33,391 bases of DNA from Ilumatobacter sp. (GCA_018666235.1 JABJAB010000074.1:1-33391), one strand, 5' to 3'. Positions 15,401 through 23,757 are shown, counted from the first letter of the stretch. Notes: generated from the letters alone by a model not told the origin. Program-made: numbers and translations.

Positions 15401-16177
15401 TCAGCCGATCAGCTCGACGAGTGCGCGCTTTGGGTCGTCGCTGGTGACGAGCGATTCCCCGACGAGGACTGCGCCGTAACCGGCCGCTTCGAGCATGCGT
15501 GCATCGTCGGCACCCCGGACTCCCGACTCGGCGACCTTGACTGCGCTGTCCGGTATGACGCCACCCATCCGCACCGCACGCTCGTGATCGACCTGGAACG
15601 TGACCAAGTCGCGTTGGTTGACACCGACCAGTGTTGCGTCAGCTTCGAGTGCGTGTTCGAGTTCCGCCTCGTCATGAATTTCGACAAGAACGTCAAGACC
15701 GATGTCGATCGCCAGCGCGTGAAATTCAGCGAGCTGAACAGTGTCCAGCGCCGCAGCGATGAGCAGCACACAGTCGGCACCCATCAGACGGGCGTCAAGC
15801 ACATCGAGTTCGCTGACCGTGAAGTCCTTACGGAGCACCGGCAGCGAGCAAGCCCGACGTGCCGCTTGCAGATCGTCGACCGAACCACCAAAGCCATCGA
15901 CATCGGTGAGCACCGAGAGGCATGAGGCTCCGCCAGTTTCGTAGACCCTCGCCAAGTCCGCTGGGTCAAGCCTCATGTTGAGGTCGCCCTTCGACGGCGA
16001 TCGCCGTTTGATCTCAGCGATGACTCCCAGCTTCGTGTTGGCGACGAGCGCCGCCCGAAACCCCCGCGCTGGCGGCATCGCCCGTGCCTCGTCGATGAGC
16101 TGCCCGACTGATCGCGTGTCGGCTGCTGCCATCTCGCGATGGCGCTCGAGAATCTTGTCAAGGTAGGTGACAGTCAC
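15401..16177 (-). CDS. trpC: Indole-3-glycerol phosphate synthase
   Basis: A 258-residue TIM-barrel enzyme closing the indole ring in tryptophan synthesis. VIAEIKRRSPSKG carries the catalytic Glu and Lys, LRKDF the general-acid Lys, and VEIHDEAELEHAL the second Glu. VGVNQRDLVTF replaces the usual VGINNRNLKTF with the Asn kept, and VAESGV and VLVGESLV bind phosphate. It begins 12 bases after the glyS stop and is separated by 16 bases from the selenoprotein, forming glyS-trpC-selenoprotein. Its product feeds TrpA, encoded 5 kb away. Confidence 0.96.
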   Translation of the reverse strand: MTVTYLDKILERHREMAAADTRSVGQLIDEARAMPPARGFRAALVANTKLGVIAEIKRRSPSKGDLNMRLDPADLARVYETGGASCLSVLTDVDGFGGSVDDLQAARRACSLPVLRKDFTVSELDVLDARLMGADCVLLIAAALDTVQLAEFHALAIDIGLDVLVEIHDEAELEHALEADATLVGVNQRDLVTFQVDHERAVRMGGVIPDSAVKVAESGVRGADDARMLEAAGYGAVLVGESLVTSDDPKRALVELIG

Positions 16178-16189
16178 CGGAGGCCGGTC

Positions 16190-17500
16190 CTAGAAGCCGA
16201 GCTTGCCCGACACAGTGGCCAACAGCTCCTCGATCGGCACTCGCACTTGCTCCATGGTGTCGCGGTCGCGGACGGTGACCGCATTGTCGTCAAGCGATTC
16301 GAAGTCCACAGTGACCGCGAGCGGCGTGCCGATCTCGTCCTGGCGGCGGTAACGCTTGCCAATGTTTTGCGTCTCGTCATAGTCGACCATGTAGCGATCG
16401 GCGAGCAGCTTGCGCACCTCGTGCGCGAGCGGCGTGAGAGTGTCCTTCTTGCTCAAGGGAAGCACGGCGACCTTGTACGGAGCTAACCGCGGGTGCAGCC
16501 GCAGCACGGTTCGGCTCTCGCCGTTGACCTCGTCCTCGTCGTACGCTGCGAGCAGAAACGCCGCCATTGCGCGAGTTGCGCCTGCGGCCGGTTCGATCAC
16601 GTACGGCACGTACCGCTCGTTCGATTGCGGATCGAAGTAGTCGAGCTTCTCCCCCGACGCTGCGGCGTGGGCCTTGAGATCGAAATCGGTCCGCTTCGCG
16701 ATGCCTTCCAACTCGTCAAAACCCCACGGGAATTTGAACTCGACGTCGGAGGTGCCAGTCGAATAGTGCGACAACTCGTCGGCGTCGTGCGGTCGAAGCA
16801 TCACCATCTCTGCCGGGATGCCGTGCTCGATGTACCAGTTCAGCCGCTCGTTGCACCAATATTCGTACCACTGGTCGCTCTCGTCGGGCGGCACGAAGAA
16901 CTCCATCTCCATCTGCTCGAACTCGCGGGTGCGGAAGATCCAGTTTTGAGGAGTGATTTCGTTGCGGAAGCTCTTGCCGACCTGCGCAATGCCAAAGGGT
17001 GGCTTCTTGCGGCTGGTCTGCAGCACCTGGCCAAAGTTGGTGAACATGCCCTGCGCCGTCTCAGGACGGAGGTAGGCATCGGCACCAGCACCCTCGACCG
17101 GACCCGCCTGCGTCTTGAACATCAGGTTGAACTCGCGTGCTTCGGTGAAGCTGTTCTTCTCACCGCATTCCGGACAGGTCTCAGGGTCGTCGAGCTTGTC
17201 GAGACGGAACCGGTTCTTGCAGTTCGTGCAGTCGACCAGTGGATCTGAGAAGTTGCCAAGGTGGCCGGAGGCCTCCCAGACCTGGGGTGGGCCAAGGATC
17301 GCTGCGTCGATCAGCACGACGTCGTCGCGTTGCTGGACCATCGATCGGACCCATGCCTCTTTGACGTTGCGGAGCAACAATGATCCGAGCGGGCCGTAGT
17401 CGTACGTCGACCGGAAACCACCGTAGATCTCTGCGGACTGGTAGACGAAGCCGCGTCGTTTGCAGAGGGAGACGATCTGATCCAGGTCGGTTGCCGGCAT
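16190..17500 (-). CDS. glyS: Glycine--tRNA ligase (dimeric class II)
   Basis: A 436-residue alpha2-type glycyl-tRNA synthetase from ATG 17500. The N-terminal KRRGFVYQSAEIYGGFRSTYDYGPLG is diagnostic. The four cysteines of CTNC and CPEC form the expected zinc-binding insertion at about residues 90-115. The class II motifs follow: RPETAQGMFTNF, GKSFRNEITPQNWIFRTREFEQMEMEFF (motif 2) and the motif 3 region EPAAGATRAMAAFLLAAYDED. The C-terminal anticodon-binding domain starts near RLHPRLAPYKVAVLPLSKKD. A TAGACT box at 17515-17510 lies 9 bases upstream and may give an mRNA with only 2-3 leader bases. The recO gene is 70 bases upstream. Confidence 0.97.
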   Translation of the reverse strand: MPATDLDQIVSLCKRRGFVYQSAEIYGGFRSTYDYGPLGSLLLRNVKEAWVRSMVQQRDDVVLIDAAILGPPQVWEASGHLGNFSDPLVDCTNCKNRFRLDKLDDPETCPECGEKNSFTEAREFNLMFKTQAGPVEGAGADAYLRPETAQGMFTNFGQVLQTSRKKPPFGIAQVGKSFRNEITPQNWIFRTREFEQMEMEFFVPPDESDQWYEYWCNERLNWYIEHGIPAEMVMLRPHDADELSHYSTGTSDVEFKFPWGFDELEGIAKRTDFDLKAHAAASGEKLDYFDPQSNERYVPYVIEPAAGATRAMAAFLLAAYDEDEVNGESRTVLRLHPRLAPYKVAVLPLSKKDTLTPLAHEVRKLLADRYMVDYDETQNIGKRYRRQDEIGTPLAVTVDFESLDDNAVTVRDRDTMEQVRVPIEELLATVSGKLGF

Positions 17501-17570
17501 AGGCGTGCGAGTCTACGAGCACCACGGCTGACCCACCCGTTGCCGTTTGCGTGGGCAGGGCCGCGATGGG

Positions 17571-18299
17571 TCAGTGCGCTTCGAACATCGCGACGGCTTT
17601 GAGTCGTCGTTCGATGTGGAACTCCAAGGCACGAGTCGCCAATGCCGAAACCTCGTGCGTGACGGGCGACTCGGGCTGAGCCAATGCATGAGCAAGGCGG
17701 CCGCCCAGGATGTCGCGCAGCAGCGACAGCGCTCCGGCGCTGATTGATTGGCCAGAACGACAGGCGCGACACAGCACCCCGCCTTCGTTCAGATCGAAGG
17801 CAACGAGTTGCGTTCCCGGCCCGGACTCGCCGCACCGGACACACACGTCGAGTTGCGGACGCATGCCTTCATTCGCTAGCAACTTCCAGTAAAACGCCGG
17901 CACGTTGATCGGCGACGGGTTGGATGCAATGGTGCGCAACACTCCGACAACCATTCGGTACAGCTGTTGGTTTGGTTCTCGTTCGAGCGACAGCTGATCA
18001 ACGGCCTCGAGCACGGCCAGGCCCTGCGAGGCGCGATCCAACGACGACAGCATCGGCGCAAGCGGTTCGACCGACTCAGCCTGGGTCACGATGTCCAACT
18101 CGCGCCCGCGGTAGAGCTGGACGTTGACATGGCTCATCGGCTCCAGCCGGGCACCGAATTTCGACTTCGTCTTCCGCACGCCCTTTGCGACGGCCCGAAC
18201 CTTGCCGTTGTCACGGGTGTGCATCACAATGATGCGGTCAGCCTCCCGCAGCTTGTAGGTCCGCAGAACCACACCGGTGTCGCGATAGAGCTCGCTCAT
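17571..18299 (-). CDS. recO: DNA repair protein RecO
   Basis: A 242-residue recombination mediator that helps load RecA on SSB-coated DNA with RecR. The N-terminal OB-fold begins LYRDTGVVLRTYKLREADRIIVMHTRDNGKVRAVAKGVRKTKSKFGARLEP. The zinc motif is CVRCGESGPG followed by GGVLCRACRSG (about residues 157-185). Length and order are normal. Its ATG overlaps the stop of the cis-prenyltransferase-like gene (ATGA at 18296-18299), so the two are translationally coupled. recO next to uppS and near glyS is a common actinobacterial neighbourhood. Confidence 0.95.
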   Translation of the reverse strand: MSELYRDTGVVLRTYKLREADRIIVMHTRDNGKVRAVAKGVRKTKSKFGARLEPMSHVNVQLYRGRELDIVTQAESVEPLAPMLSSLDRASQGLAVLEAVDQLSLEREPNQQLYRMVVGVLRTIASNPSPINVPAFYWKLLANEGMRPQLDVCVRCGESGPGTQLVAFDLNEGGVLCRACRSGQSISAGALSLLRDILGGRLAHALAQPESPVTHEVSALATRALEFHIERRLKAVAMFEAH

Positions 18300-18895
18300 C
18301 CGATCGATTCGTCGGTCTCGTCGAGACCCCCGAATCGCCGTTCACGCTTCGCGAAGTCGGCAATGGCGTCGACGACGTGATCTGCAGCAAGTTCATCCCA
18401 GCTCAGCGGAACGAAGACCAGCTCGCCATATGCCAGCTCCCACACCAATGACGGCGGGAGACGATTGGGCTCACCGAGTACAAGGATCAGGTCGGGTTCA
18501 CAATCAGCGGGGGCGTAGAGCGCCTCAGCAACCGTTGCTTCGTTGACTGGGTCCGCCGGGTCAAGCCGCCGCATCGCTGCGGCAAACCGATCGCGCCCGT
18601 CGCCGCATGGATCGATCATGACGTGACAGTTGCCGATCTGACGCTCCCACCAGTCTTGCTCAACAGCGTCATCGCCCGGCTCGAATGCCCGCAACGTGAG
18701 GTACGACGCACCGGCCTGGCCGACAATCGCCCCGAGCGTCTCGACCCGGTGGGCCCATCGCTGCTCGCCGAGATCGTTCCACTCGCGCAGCGTGCCGCCC
18801 ACCACCATCACATGGCGGAGGAACTGGCGCGTTGAGTCAGATGTGTCAGCCGCCCCTGCCTCAGGCACAGGCGTGGAGGCAACGTTGACAACCAC
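18296..18895 (-). CDS. Degenerate cis-prenyltransferase homologue (NgBR/Nus1-like accessory subunit)
   Basis: A 199-residue protein if started at GTG 18895; the frame is open further but would run into the divergent uppS gene. It aligns end to end with undecaprenyl diphosphate synthase. RHVMVVGGTLREWNDLGEQRW replaces the canonical HxxxIMDGNGRWA, removing the catalytic Asp. ASYLTLRAFEPG replaces the FSTENW region, and PDLILVLGEPNRLPPSLVWELAYGELVF replaces the RTSGERR-SNFLLWQ region. Preserved are Glu158 (WELAYGEL, equivalent to the metal-site Glu213 of E. coli UppS) and a C-terminal RERRFGG containing the RxG motif (Arg187-Phe188-Gly189). The neighbouring uppS lacks exactly those two elements. 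That points to an accessory subunit completing the active site, as NgBR does for DHDDS. It is coupled to recO. A dead paralogue is the alternative. Confidence 0.8.
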   Translation of the reverse strand: MVVNVASTPVPEAGAADTSDSTRQFLRHVMVVGGTLREWNDLGEQRWAHRVETLGAIVGQAGASYLTLRAFEPGDDAVEQDWWERQIGNCHVMIDPCGDGRDRFAAAMRRLDPADPVNEATVAEALYAPADCEPDLILVLGEPNRLPPSLVWELAYGELVFVPLSWDELAADHVVDAIADFAKRERRFGGLDETDESIG

Positions 18896-18953
18896 AAGAT
18901 CATTCTTCCACGTCCGTCGCCATATGTGGCGGCTCGCAGACCATCGGGCCAAG

Positions 18954-18959
18954 TACGGT
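18954..18959 (+). promoter_or_regulatory. -10 box of uppS
   Basis: TACGGT fits the TAnnnT pattern and ends 7 bases before GTG 18967, predicting a leaderless uppS-dinG mRNA and favouring that GTG over the in-frame GTG at 18958, which would overlap the box. No clear -35 element. Confidence 0.4.
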
Positions 18960-18966
18960 GCTCGGC

Positions 18967-19644
18967 GTGCCGCCCGATGCTCACCATCCGCTCCACGTCG
19001 CATGCATCATGGATGGCAATGGTCGCTGGGCGGGCCGTCGTGGGTTGCCTCGCACAGACGGCCACACCGAAGGCGAGGAGAACCTTGCCCGTCTCGTCCG
19101 AGTCGCGGTGCAGCGCGACATCGGCTGGTTGACCGTGTTCGGCTTCTCGACAGAGAATTGGCGGCGGCCTCGTCCCGAAGTGCGCCACATTCTGGGCCTC
19201 CACGAGAAGCTGTTCGGACGTGTTGCGGAGTTGAATGAGCTCAACGTCCGAATCCAGTGGATCGGCCGGCCCTTCGATTCGCGCGAGGCCCGAACCCCAA
19301 AGTACGTGCAGCGGGCAATCCGTAAGGCGATTGTGGACACCGCCGAGAACACTGGCATGACGCTCACGGTCGCCTTCGATTACGGCGGCCGTGCCGAATT
19401 GGTGAAAGCAGTCGAAGGGGCGCGGTCCACCGATGCCGGCGTGACGCCCGAGACGATCAGCCAGCACATGTATTTGCCCGACCTCCCGCCGGTCGACGTC
19501 GTCATTCGGACCAGTGGCGAGCGCCGGGTGTCAAATTTCCTGCTCTGGCAGGCAGCAGGCGCGGCGATCCACTTCACCGACACCGCGTGGCCCGACTTCG
19601 GCGAAACCGAACTCGACGAAGCACTCGCACTGCTCGACGCATGA
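18967..19644 (+). CDS. uppS: Isoprenyl transferase / undecaprenyl diphosphate synthase, catalytic subunit type
   Basis: A 225-residue cis-prenyltransferase that would extend farnesyl diphosphate with isopentenyl diphosphate to the lipid carrier for cell-wall synthesis. Present are CIMDGNGRWAGRRGLPRTDGH with catalytic Asp16, FGFSTENWRRP (59-68), FDYGGRAEL and VIRTSGERRVSNFLLWQ (179-195). Two family features are missing. The Glu of AYAELYFT is Ala200 (QAAGAAIHFT). The chain also stops at ELDEALALLDA, without the usual tail ending in RERRFGG. Both occur in the divergently encoded homologue at 18296-18895. The GTG start at 18967 is chosen from the -10 box; GTG 18958 would add three residues. The stop overlaps the dinG start (ATGA). 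Confidence 0.92.
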   Translation: MPPDAHHPLHVACIMDGNGRWAGRRGLPRTDGHTEGEENLARLVRVAVQRDIGWLTVFGFSTENWRRPRPEVRHILGLHEKLFGRVAELNELNVRIQWIGRPFDSREARTPKYVQRAIRKAIVDTAENTGMTLTVAFDYGGRAELVKAVEGARSTDAGVTPETISQHMYLPDLPPVDVVIRTSGERRVSNFLLWQAAGAAIHFTDTAWPDFGETELDEALALLDA

Positions 19645-21554
19645 CCGACGACTCAGCCGCGCCCCCAGCCTCGTCCGAACCCGGCGAGGCACTCGCGGCG
19701 CTTGCCCAGGCCACCGCAGCACTCGACAACGCGGAGGACCGTCCCGGCCAGTTCGAGATGGCTCGCCTTGTCGAGCAATCGATCGCATCCGGCAAGCACC
19801 TCGTGGTTCAAGCCGGCACCGGAACCGGCAAGACCCTTGCCTACCTCGTCCCTGCAATCACCGGTGAGAAACGTGTGGTGATCGCCACCGCGACCAAGGC
19901 CCTGCAGGATCAGCTCGCAAATAAGGACCTGCCGTTTCTCGCGGAACATCTCGACGCCGACTTCGACTTCGCCGTACTGAAGGGCCGCAGCAACTACGTC
20001 TGTCTGCAGCGGCTAAAAGAGATGAGCGGCGGCGAACAGGGGCAGCTCGAACTCGACACCTTGGCCGTGGTCACCCAGGCCGAGATCAAGAAGATCGCGG
20101 AGTGGGCCGGCACTTCGGCGACCGGCGATCAAGCCGAACTCGACTGGTCGCCGTCCGACAATGCGTGGCGCTCCGTGAGCGTAGGCAGCGACGAATGCCC
20201 TGGAGCGGACAAATGCCCGCTGGGCGATCCCTGCTTCGCCGAGCAGGCTCGACGCAGGGCTGCTGCTGCCGACGTCATCGTGGTCAATACCTATCTGTAC
20301 GGCCTCAACGTGGCGAGTGACGGTGCCATCCTTCCCGACCACGACGTCGTTGTGTTCGACGAGGCCCACGTCCTTGAAGACACGATGAGCGACACGGTTG
20401 GTGTCGAGGTTTCGCCCGGGCGATTTACAGCACTGTCAGGCGTCGTCGGCAAGATCATCACCGACCCCAGCCTCACCGGCGGTATCGCCGAGATCGGCGC
20501 AGGTCTGCGCGACGTGCTCGGCGACGAGGTCGGGAAACGGCTGACCGCCCCACTCCCCGACGAGATTCAAGAAGTGTTGACCGATGCTCGCCTGCGGCTC
20601 GGTGATGTCAACGACACGCTGATCGCCATCGACACGAAGAACGAGGATGCCAAGCAGCGCAAGCTGCGGGCGCAAACCATGACCGGCCGCTCGATCAGCC
20701 AGCTCGATATCGCCATCGAAGGCCGCGAAGGTCACGTCGCTTTTGTCTCCGGTTCACGCGAATCGCCGCGGCTTGAAATTGCGCCGCTTGATGTCGGACC
20801 GACCATGACCGAAGGGGTCTGGTCGAAGCGAACCGCAATTCTCACGAGCGCAACGATCCCGTCGTCGCTTGCAGAACGAGTCGGCATGCAGACGAGCGAA
20901 GTGGAGGTCGCCGACGTCGGCAGCCCGTTCGACTACGCAGCGAACTCGCTGCTGTACAACGCGATCCATCTGCCCAACCCGAACGATGGCGGCTTCCGCG
21001 CGAAGGCCAATGACGAACTTGAGGCGTTGATCAATGCCGCAGGGGGTCGGACCCTGGCCTTGTTCACGAGCTATCGAGCCATGGACGAAGCAGCTGAAGA
21101 GATGAAGAGCCGACTCGACATGCCGATTCTGACGCAGCGCGACCTGCCCAAACCTGCCCTGGTCCAGGCATTCACCGATTCCGAAGAGACGTGCCTGTTC
21201 GCCACGGCCGGGCTCTTTCAGGGTGTCGATGTCCCGGGTAAGACCCTCTCGCTCGTGGTCATCGATCGCATTCCCTTCCCACGGCCTGACGATCCGTTGT
21301 TGTCCGCTCGGCGCGACCTCCTTGGCCCCGCAGCGTTCAGCCAGATCGATATCCCGCGTGCGTCAATGATGTTGGCACAGGCCTGCGGGCGTCTGATCCG
21401 TACCTCGACCGACAAGGGTGTCGTTGCCGTCATGGATCCGCGGCTGGGCAAGGCGCGTTATCGCTGGGACATCGTGTCGGCGCTTCCCCCGATGAAACGT
21501 ACGCGGCACCGAAGCGATGTCGTGGAGTTTCTGGAGACCATCCGCGACACCTAG
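19641..21554 (+). CDS. dinG: DinG/XPD-type iron-sulfur DNA helicase
   Basis: A 637-residue superfamily 2 helicase acting 5' to 3' on DNA. The Q-like RPGQFEMA precedes Walker A AGTGTGKT (58-65). Four cysteines suited to a [4Fe-4S] cluster are Cys121 (YVCLQR), Cys186, Cys192 and Cys198 (ECPGADKCPLGDPC). Motif II is DEAH at 240-243. The C-terminal half has LTSATIPSS, LALFTSYRAMDEAAEEM, CLFATAGLFQGVDVPG, FPRPDDP and the arginine-finger region QACGRLIRTSTDKGVVAVMDPR. ATG 19641 overlaps the uppS stop; the frame extends 18 codons further into uppS, but that part is an Arg-rich shadow. The stop codon overlaps the convergent oxygenase stop through CTAG. Confidence 0.95.
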   Translation: MTDDSAAPPASSEPGEALAALAQATAALDNAEDRPGQFEMARLVEQSIASGKHLVVQAGTGTGKTLAYLVPAITGEKRVVIATATKALQDQLANKDLPFLAEHLDADFDFAVLKGRSNYVCLQRLKEMSGGEQGQLELDTLAVVTQAEIKKIAEWAGTSATGDQAELDWSPSDNAWRSVSVGSDECPGADKCPLGDPCFAEQARRRAAAADVIVVNTYLYGLNVASDGAILPDHDVVVFDEAHVLEDTMSDTVGVEVSPGRFTALSGVVGKIITDPSLTGGIAEIGAGLRDVLGDEVGKRLTAPLPDEIQEVLTDARLRLGDVNDTLIAIDTKNEDAKQRKLRAQTMTGRSISQLDIAIEGREGHVAFVSGSRESPRLEIAPLDVGPTMTEGVWSKRTAILTSATIPSSLAERVGMQTSEVEVADVGSPFDYAANSLLYNAIHLPNPNDGGFRAKANDELEALINAAGGRTLALFTSYRAMDEAAEEMKSRLDMPILTQRDLPKPALVQAFTDSEETCLFATAGLFQGVDVPGKTLSLVVIDRIPFPRPDDPLLSARRDLLGPAAFSQIDIPRASMMLAQACGRLIRTSTDKGVVAVMDPRLGKARYRWDIVSALPPMKRTRHRSDVVEFLETIRDT

Positions 21555-22588
21555 CCGTAGTGGCGTTGCATCATGTCCGGGTAACTCCTGGCGAAGTAGT
21601 TCCAGAGCTGATCGCCGTAGGTATCGGTGTGACTCGCGCTCCCCATGTCGCCCACTCCGGCATCGGTTTGCTCCTTGGTCGCCATGAATCCAGCCGCCCT
21701 GTGTCGTTCGCTCGCTTCCACCGCATCGACGAATCGCTGGTCGAGCCGGATGGGATCCAACGCCGTGTCAAGCGACGGGCCGTGGAAGTACGCGGACGAC
21801 ATGCGCGGTTCGCTCGTGATGACCCGATGCGCCGTGGCAACGAGATAGTTCCCCGTCATCGCCTGCAGCATTTCTCCGATGTTCAGCACGAACGAATCGG
21901 GCACGACCGGCACGTCGATCCAGTCTCCGGCCGGATCAAGCACCTGGAGACCCGGCGTCGGTCCTGCTGCCAGCAACGTGATGAATCCCGTGTCGTGGTG
22001 TGCGTTCACCCCGGCCGATCCCTCGGGAGTCGGCGGATAGTTGATGAACTTCGTGAGCGACATCGAGTTCTTGTCAAACGCGGTGCAGAAGTGGTCAGCG
22101 TCGAGTCCGAGCCCGAGTGCGAACAGGCTGAGAATCTCGTCTGCAAGGGTTCCAAGCCGATTGAACCAGTCGAGCGTCAATGCTTGCTGTCCTGCGATGA
22201 CGTCGTCGGGCATCCACTGGTTTGGCCCGAGCAACCGAAGGTACGCAGGCACGACATCGGCAGCGAGGGCCGGCCGTTCAGACCACACGTCGATTTGTTC
22301 GCGGACGTCGGGCCGATTGTTGGTGAATTCGGTGCCGACCGCTTCCCAGCCGCGGAAGTGCCGCGACTCACGCTTGTCGATGAACAGTTTTTGCTCGTCG
22401 GACAGCGCAAAGAACTCGGCCATCATCGCGAACACGTTGTCGAGGTAGCCCGCCGGCAGGCCGTGGTTGACCAGCACGGCAAAACCGATGTCGTGGTAGA
22501 CCGCGGTCAGCTCATCGGCGAGCGCCCGTCGTTCGCCGTCGGTCCCGCGCAGCGGACCCAAATCGATCGTCGGGATGCGAGCGGGCAT
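21551..22588 (-). CDS. Isopenicillin N synthase-family 2-oxoglutarate/Fe(II) oxygenase
   Basis: A 345-residue non-heme iron oxygenase. The N-terminal DIOX_N region opens with RIPTIDLGPLRGTDGERRALADELTAVYHDIGFAVLVNHGL. The jelly-roll core carries the iron triad His197-x-Asp199 (VNAHHDTGFITLL) and distal His254 (ATAHRV), with Arg262-x-Ser264 positioned for the 2-oxoglutarate carboxylate. I placed the start at ATG 22588, 7 bases after the aldolase stop; an in-frame ATG at 22642 would overlap fba by 47 bases. The substrate is unknown; related bacterial proteins are mostly uncharacterised. It is probably cotranscribed with fba. Confidence 0.88.
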   Translation of the reverse strand: MPARIPTIDLGPLRGTDGERRALADELTAVYHDIGFAVLVNHGLPAGYLDNVFAMMAEFFALSDEQKLFIDKRESRHFRGWEAVGTEFTNNRPDVREQIDVWSERPALAADVVPAYLRLLGPNQWMPDDVIAGQQALTLDWFNRLGTLADEILSLFALGLGLDADHFCTAFDKNSMSLTKFINYPPTPEGSAGVNAHHDTGFITLLAAGPTPGLQVLDPAGDWIDVPVVPDSFVLNIGEMLQAMTGNYLVATAHRVITSEPRMSSAYFHGPSLDTALDPIRLDQRFVDAVEASERHRAAGFMATKEQTDAGVGDMGSASHTDTYGDQLWNYFARSYPDMMQRHYG

Positions 22589-22595
22589 CTGCCAC

Positions 22596-23678
22596 TCAGG
22601 CGAGGGTGTCGACGTTGTTGAGCTCGCGGAAGGCTTGCTCAAGGCGGTCGACGAAGCTCACTTCACCAGACCGCAGCCAGACACGCGGGTCGTAGTACTT
22701 CTTGTTCGGCGCGTCGGCGCCATCGGGGTTGCCGAGCTGGCCCTGGAGATAATCGTGCTTGTCGGACTCGTACCCGCGGATCCCGTCCCAGAACGCCCAT
22801 TGGAGGTCGGTGTCGATGTTCATCTTGATGACGCCATAGCCCAGCGCCTCTTCAATCTCAGCAGCCGTCGAGCCCGAGCCTCCATGGAACACGAAGTTGA
22901 CGGGCTTGTCTGATTCAGTCGAATACTTCTCGGCGATATGCGCTTGCGCATCACGGAGGATCGTCGGCGTGAGCTTGACATTCCCCGGCTTGTAGACACC
23001 GTGCACATTGCCGAACGCTGCGGCGATCGTGAAGTTCGGGCTGACTTCCATCAGCCGTTCGTAGGCATACGCGACTTCTTCGGGCTTCGAGTACAGGTCC
23101 TCGGGATTGGCATCGGAATTATCGACGCCATCTTCCTCGCCTCCGGTGATACCGAGTTCGATCTCGAGGGTCATGCCCATCGGCGCCATTCGTTTCAGGT
23201 AATCGACGCAGATGTCGAGGTTCTCCTCCATCGGCTCTTCAGAGAGGTCGAGCATGTGCGAACTGAACAGTGGCGCTCCGGTTGCGGCAAAGTGCTCTTC
23301 GCCGACGTCGAGGAGCCCTGAAATCCATGGAAGCTTCGCCTTCGGGCAGTGATCAGTGTGAAGGATCACCCGAGCGTCATAGGCCTCCGCCAACGTCTGC
23401 ACGTGCTTGGCTCCTGCGACCGAACCGAGTATCGACGCTCGGCTGGAGTCGACCGGGACGTTCTTCCCCCCGACGAATGCCGACCCGCTGGTCGAGTATT
23501 GAATGATGACCGGGCTGTTGAGTTTTCCGGCAGTCTCCATGACGGCATTCATCGAGTTGGTGCCAATGCAGTTTGCTGCGGGAAGCGCAAACTGCTGGTC
23601 TTTCGCCAATGCAAAAACCTGGTTCACCGCCTCGCCGGTGAGCACGCCTGCGGGGAAGTCGTTGCGAAGTTCAGTCAC
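22596..23678 (-). CDS. fba: Class II fructose-bisphosphate aldolase (class IIA, FbaA type)
   Basis: A 360-residue zinc aldolase of glycolysis and gluconeogenesis cleaving fructose 1,6-bisphosphate. From GTG 23678 it shows FALPAANCIGTNSMNAVMETA, the zinc and catalytic HTDHCPK (Asp109, His110), LEIELGITGGEEDGVDN, FGNVHGVYKPGNVKL (zinc His) and the phosphate-binding FHGGSGST and NIDTDLQWAFWDG. The length equals E. coli FbaA. A TACGCT box sits 7 bases before the GTG, suggesting leaderless expression. Confidence 0.97.
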   Translation of the reverse strand: MTELRNDFPAGVLTGEAVNQVFALAKDQQFALPAANCIGTNSMNAVMETAGKLNSPVIIQYSTSGSAFVGGKNVPVDSSRASILGSVAGAKHVQTLAEAYDARVILHTDHCPKAKLPWISGLLDVGEEHFAATGAPLFSSHMLDLSEEPMEENLDICVDYLKRMAPMGMTLEIELGITGGEEDGVDNSDANPEDLYSKPEEVAYAYERLMEVSPNFTIAAAFGNVHGVYKPGNVKLTPTILRDAQAHIAEKYSTESDKPVNFVFHGGSGSTAAEIEEALGYGVIKMNIDTDLQWAFWDGIRGYESDKHDYLQGQLGNPDGADAPNKKYYDPRVWLRSGEVSFVDRLEQAFRELNNVDTLA

Positions 23679-23685
23679 AGCTCTG

Positions 23686-23715
23686 AGCGTACGCGAAACC
23701 CTTCACGTTGGTCAG
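23686..23715 (-). promoter_or_regulatory. fba promoter (leaderless)
   Basis: On the minus strand CTGACC (23715-23710, 4 of 6 to TTGACA) and TACGCT (23691-23686) are spaced by 18 bases. The GTG at 23678 follows the -10 box after 7 bases, so +1 should coincide with the start codon. Confidence 0.5.
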
Positions 23716-23745
23716 CCCAACCGAGGTTGGATCTGCGACGGGGGC

Positions 23746-23751
23746 TACGTT
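23746..23751 (+). promoter_or_regulatory. -10 box of the enoyl-CoA hydratase operon
   Basis: TACGTT (TAnnnT type) ends 6 bases before the ATG at 23758, again predicting a leaderless transcript. It is divergent from the fba promoter within a 79-base gap. Confidence 0.45.
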
Positions 23752-23757
23752 CGGCGC

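Noticed and set aside
21560..22621. 353-codon open frame antisense to the 2-oxoglutarate oxygenase gene
   Set aside because: The opposite strand carries an intact iron-binding triad and family layout; the antisense frame has no recognisable motif.
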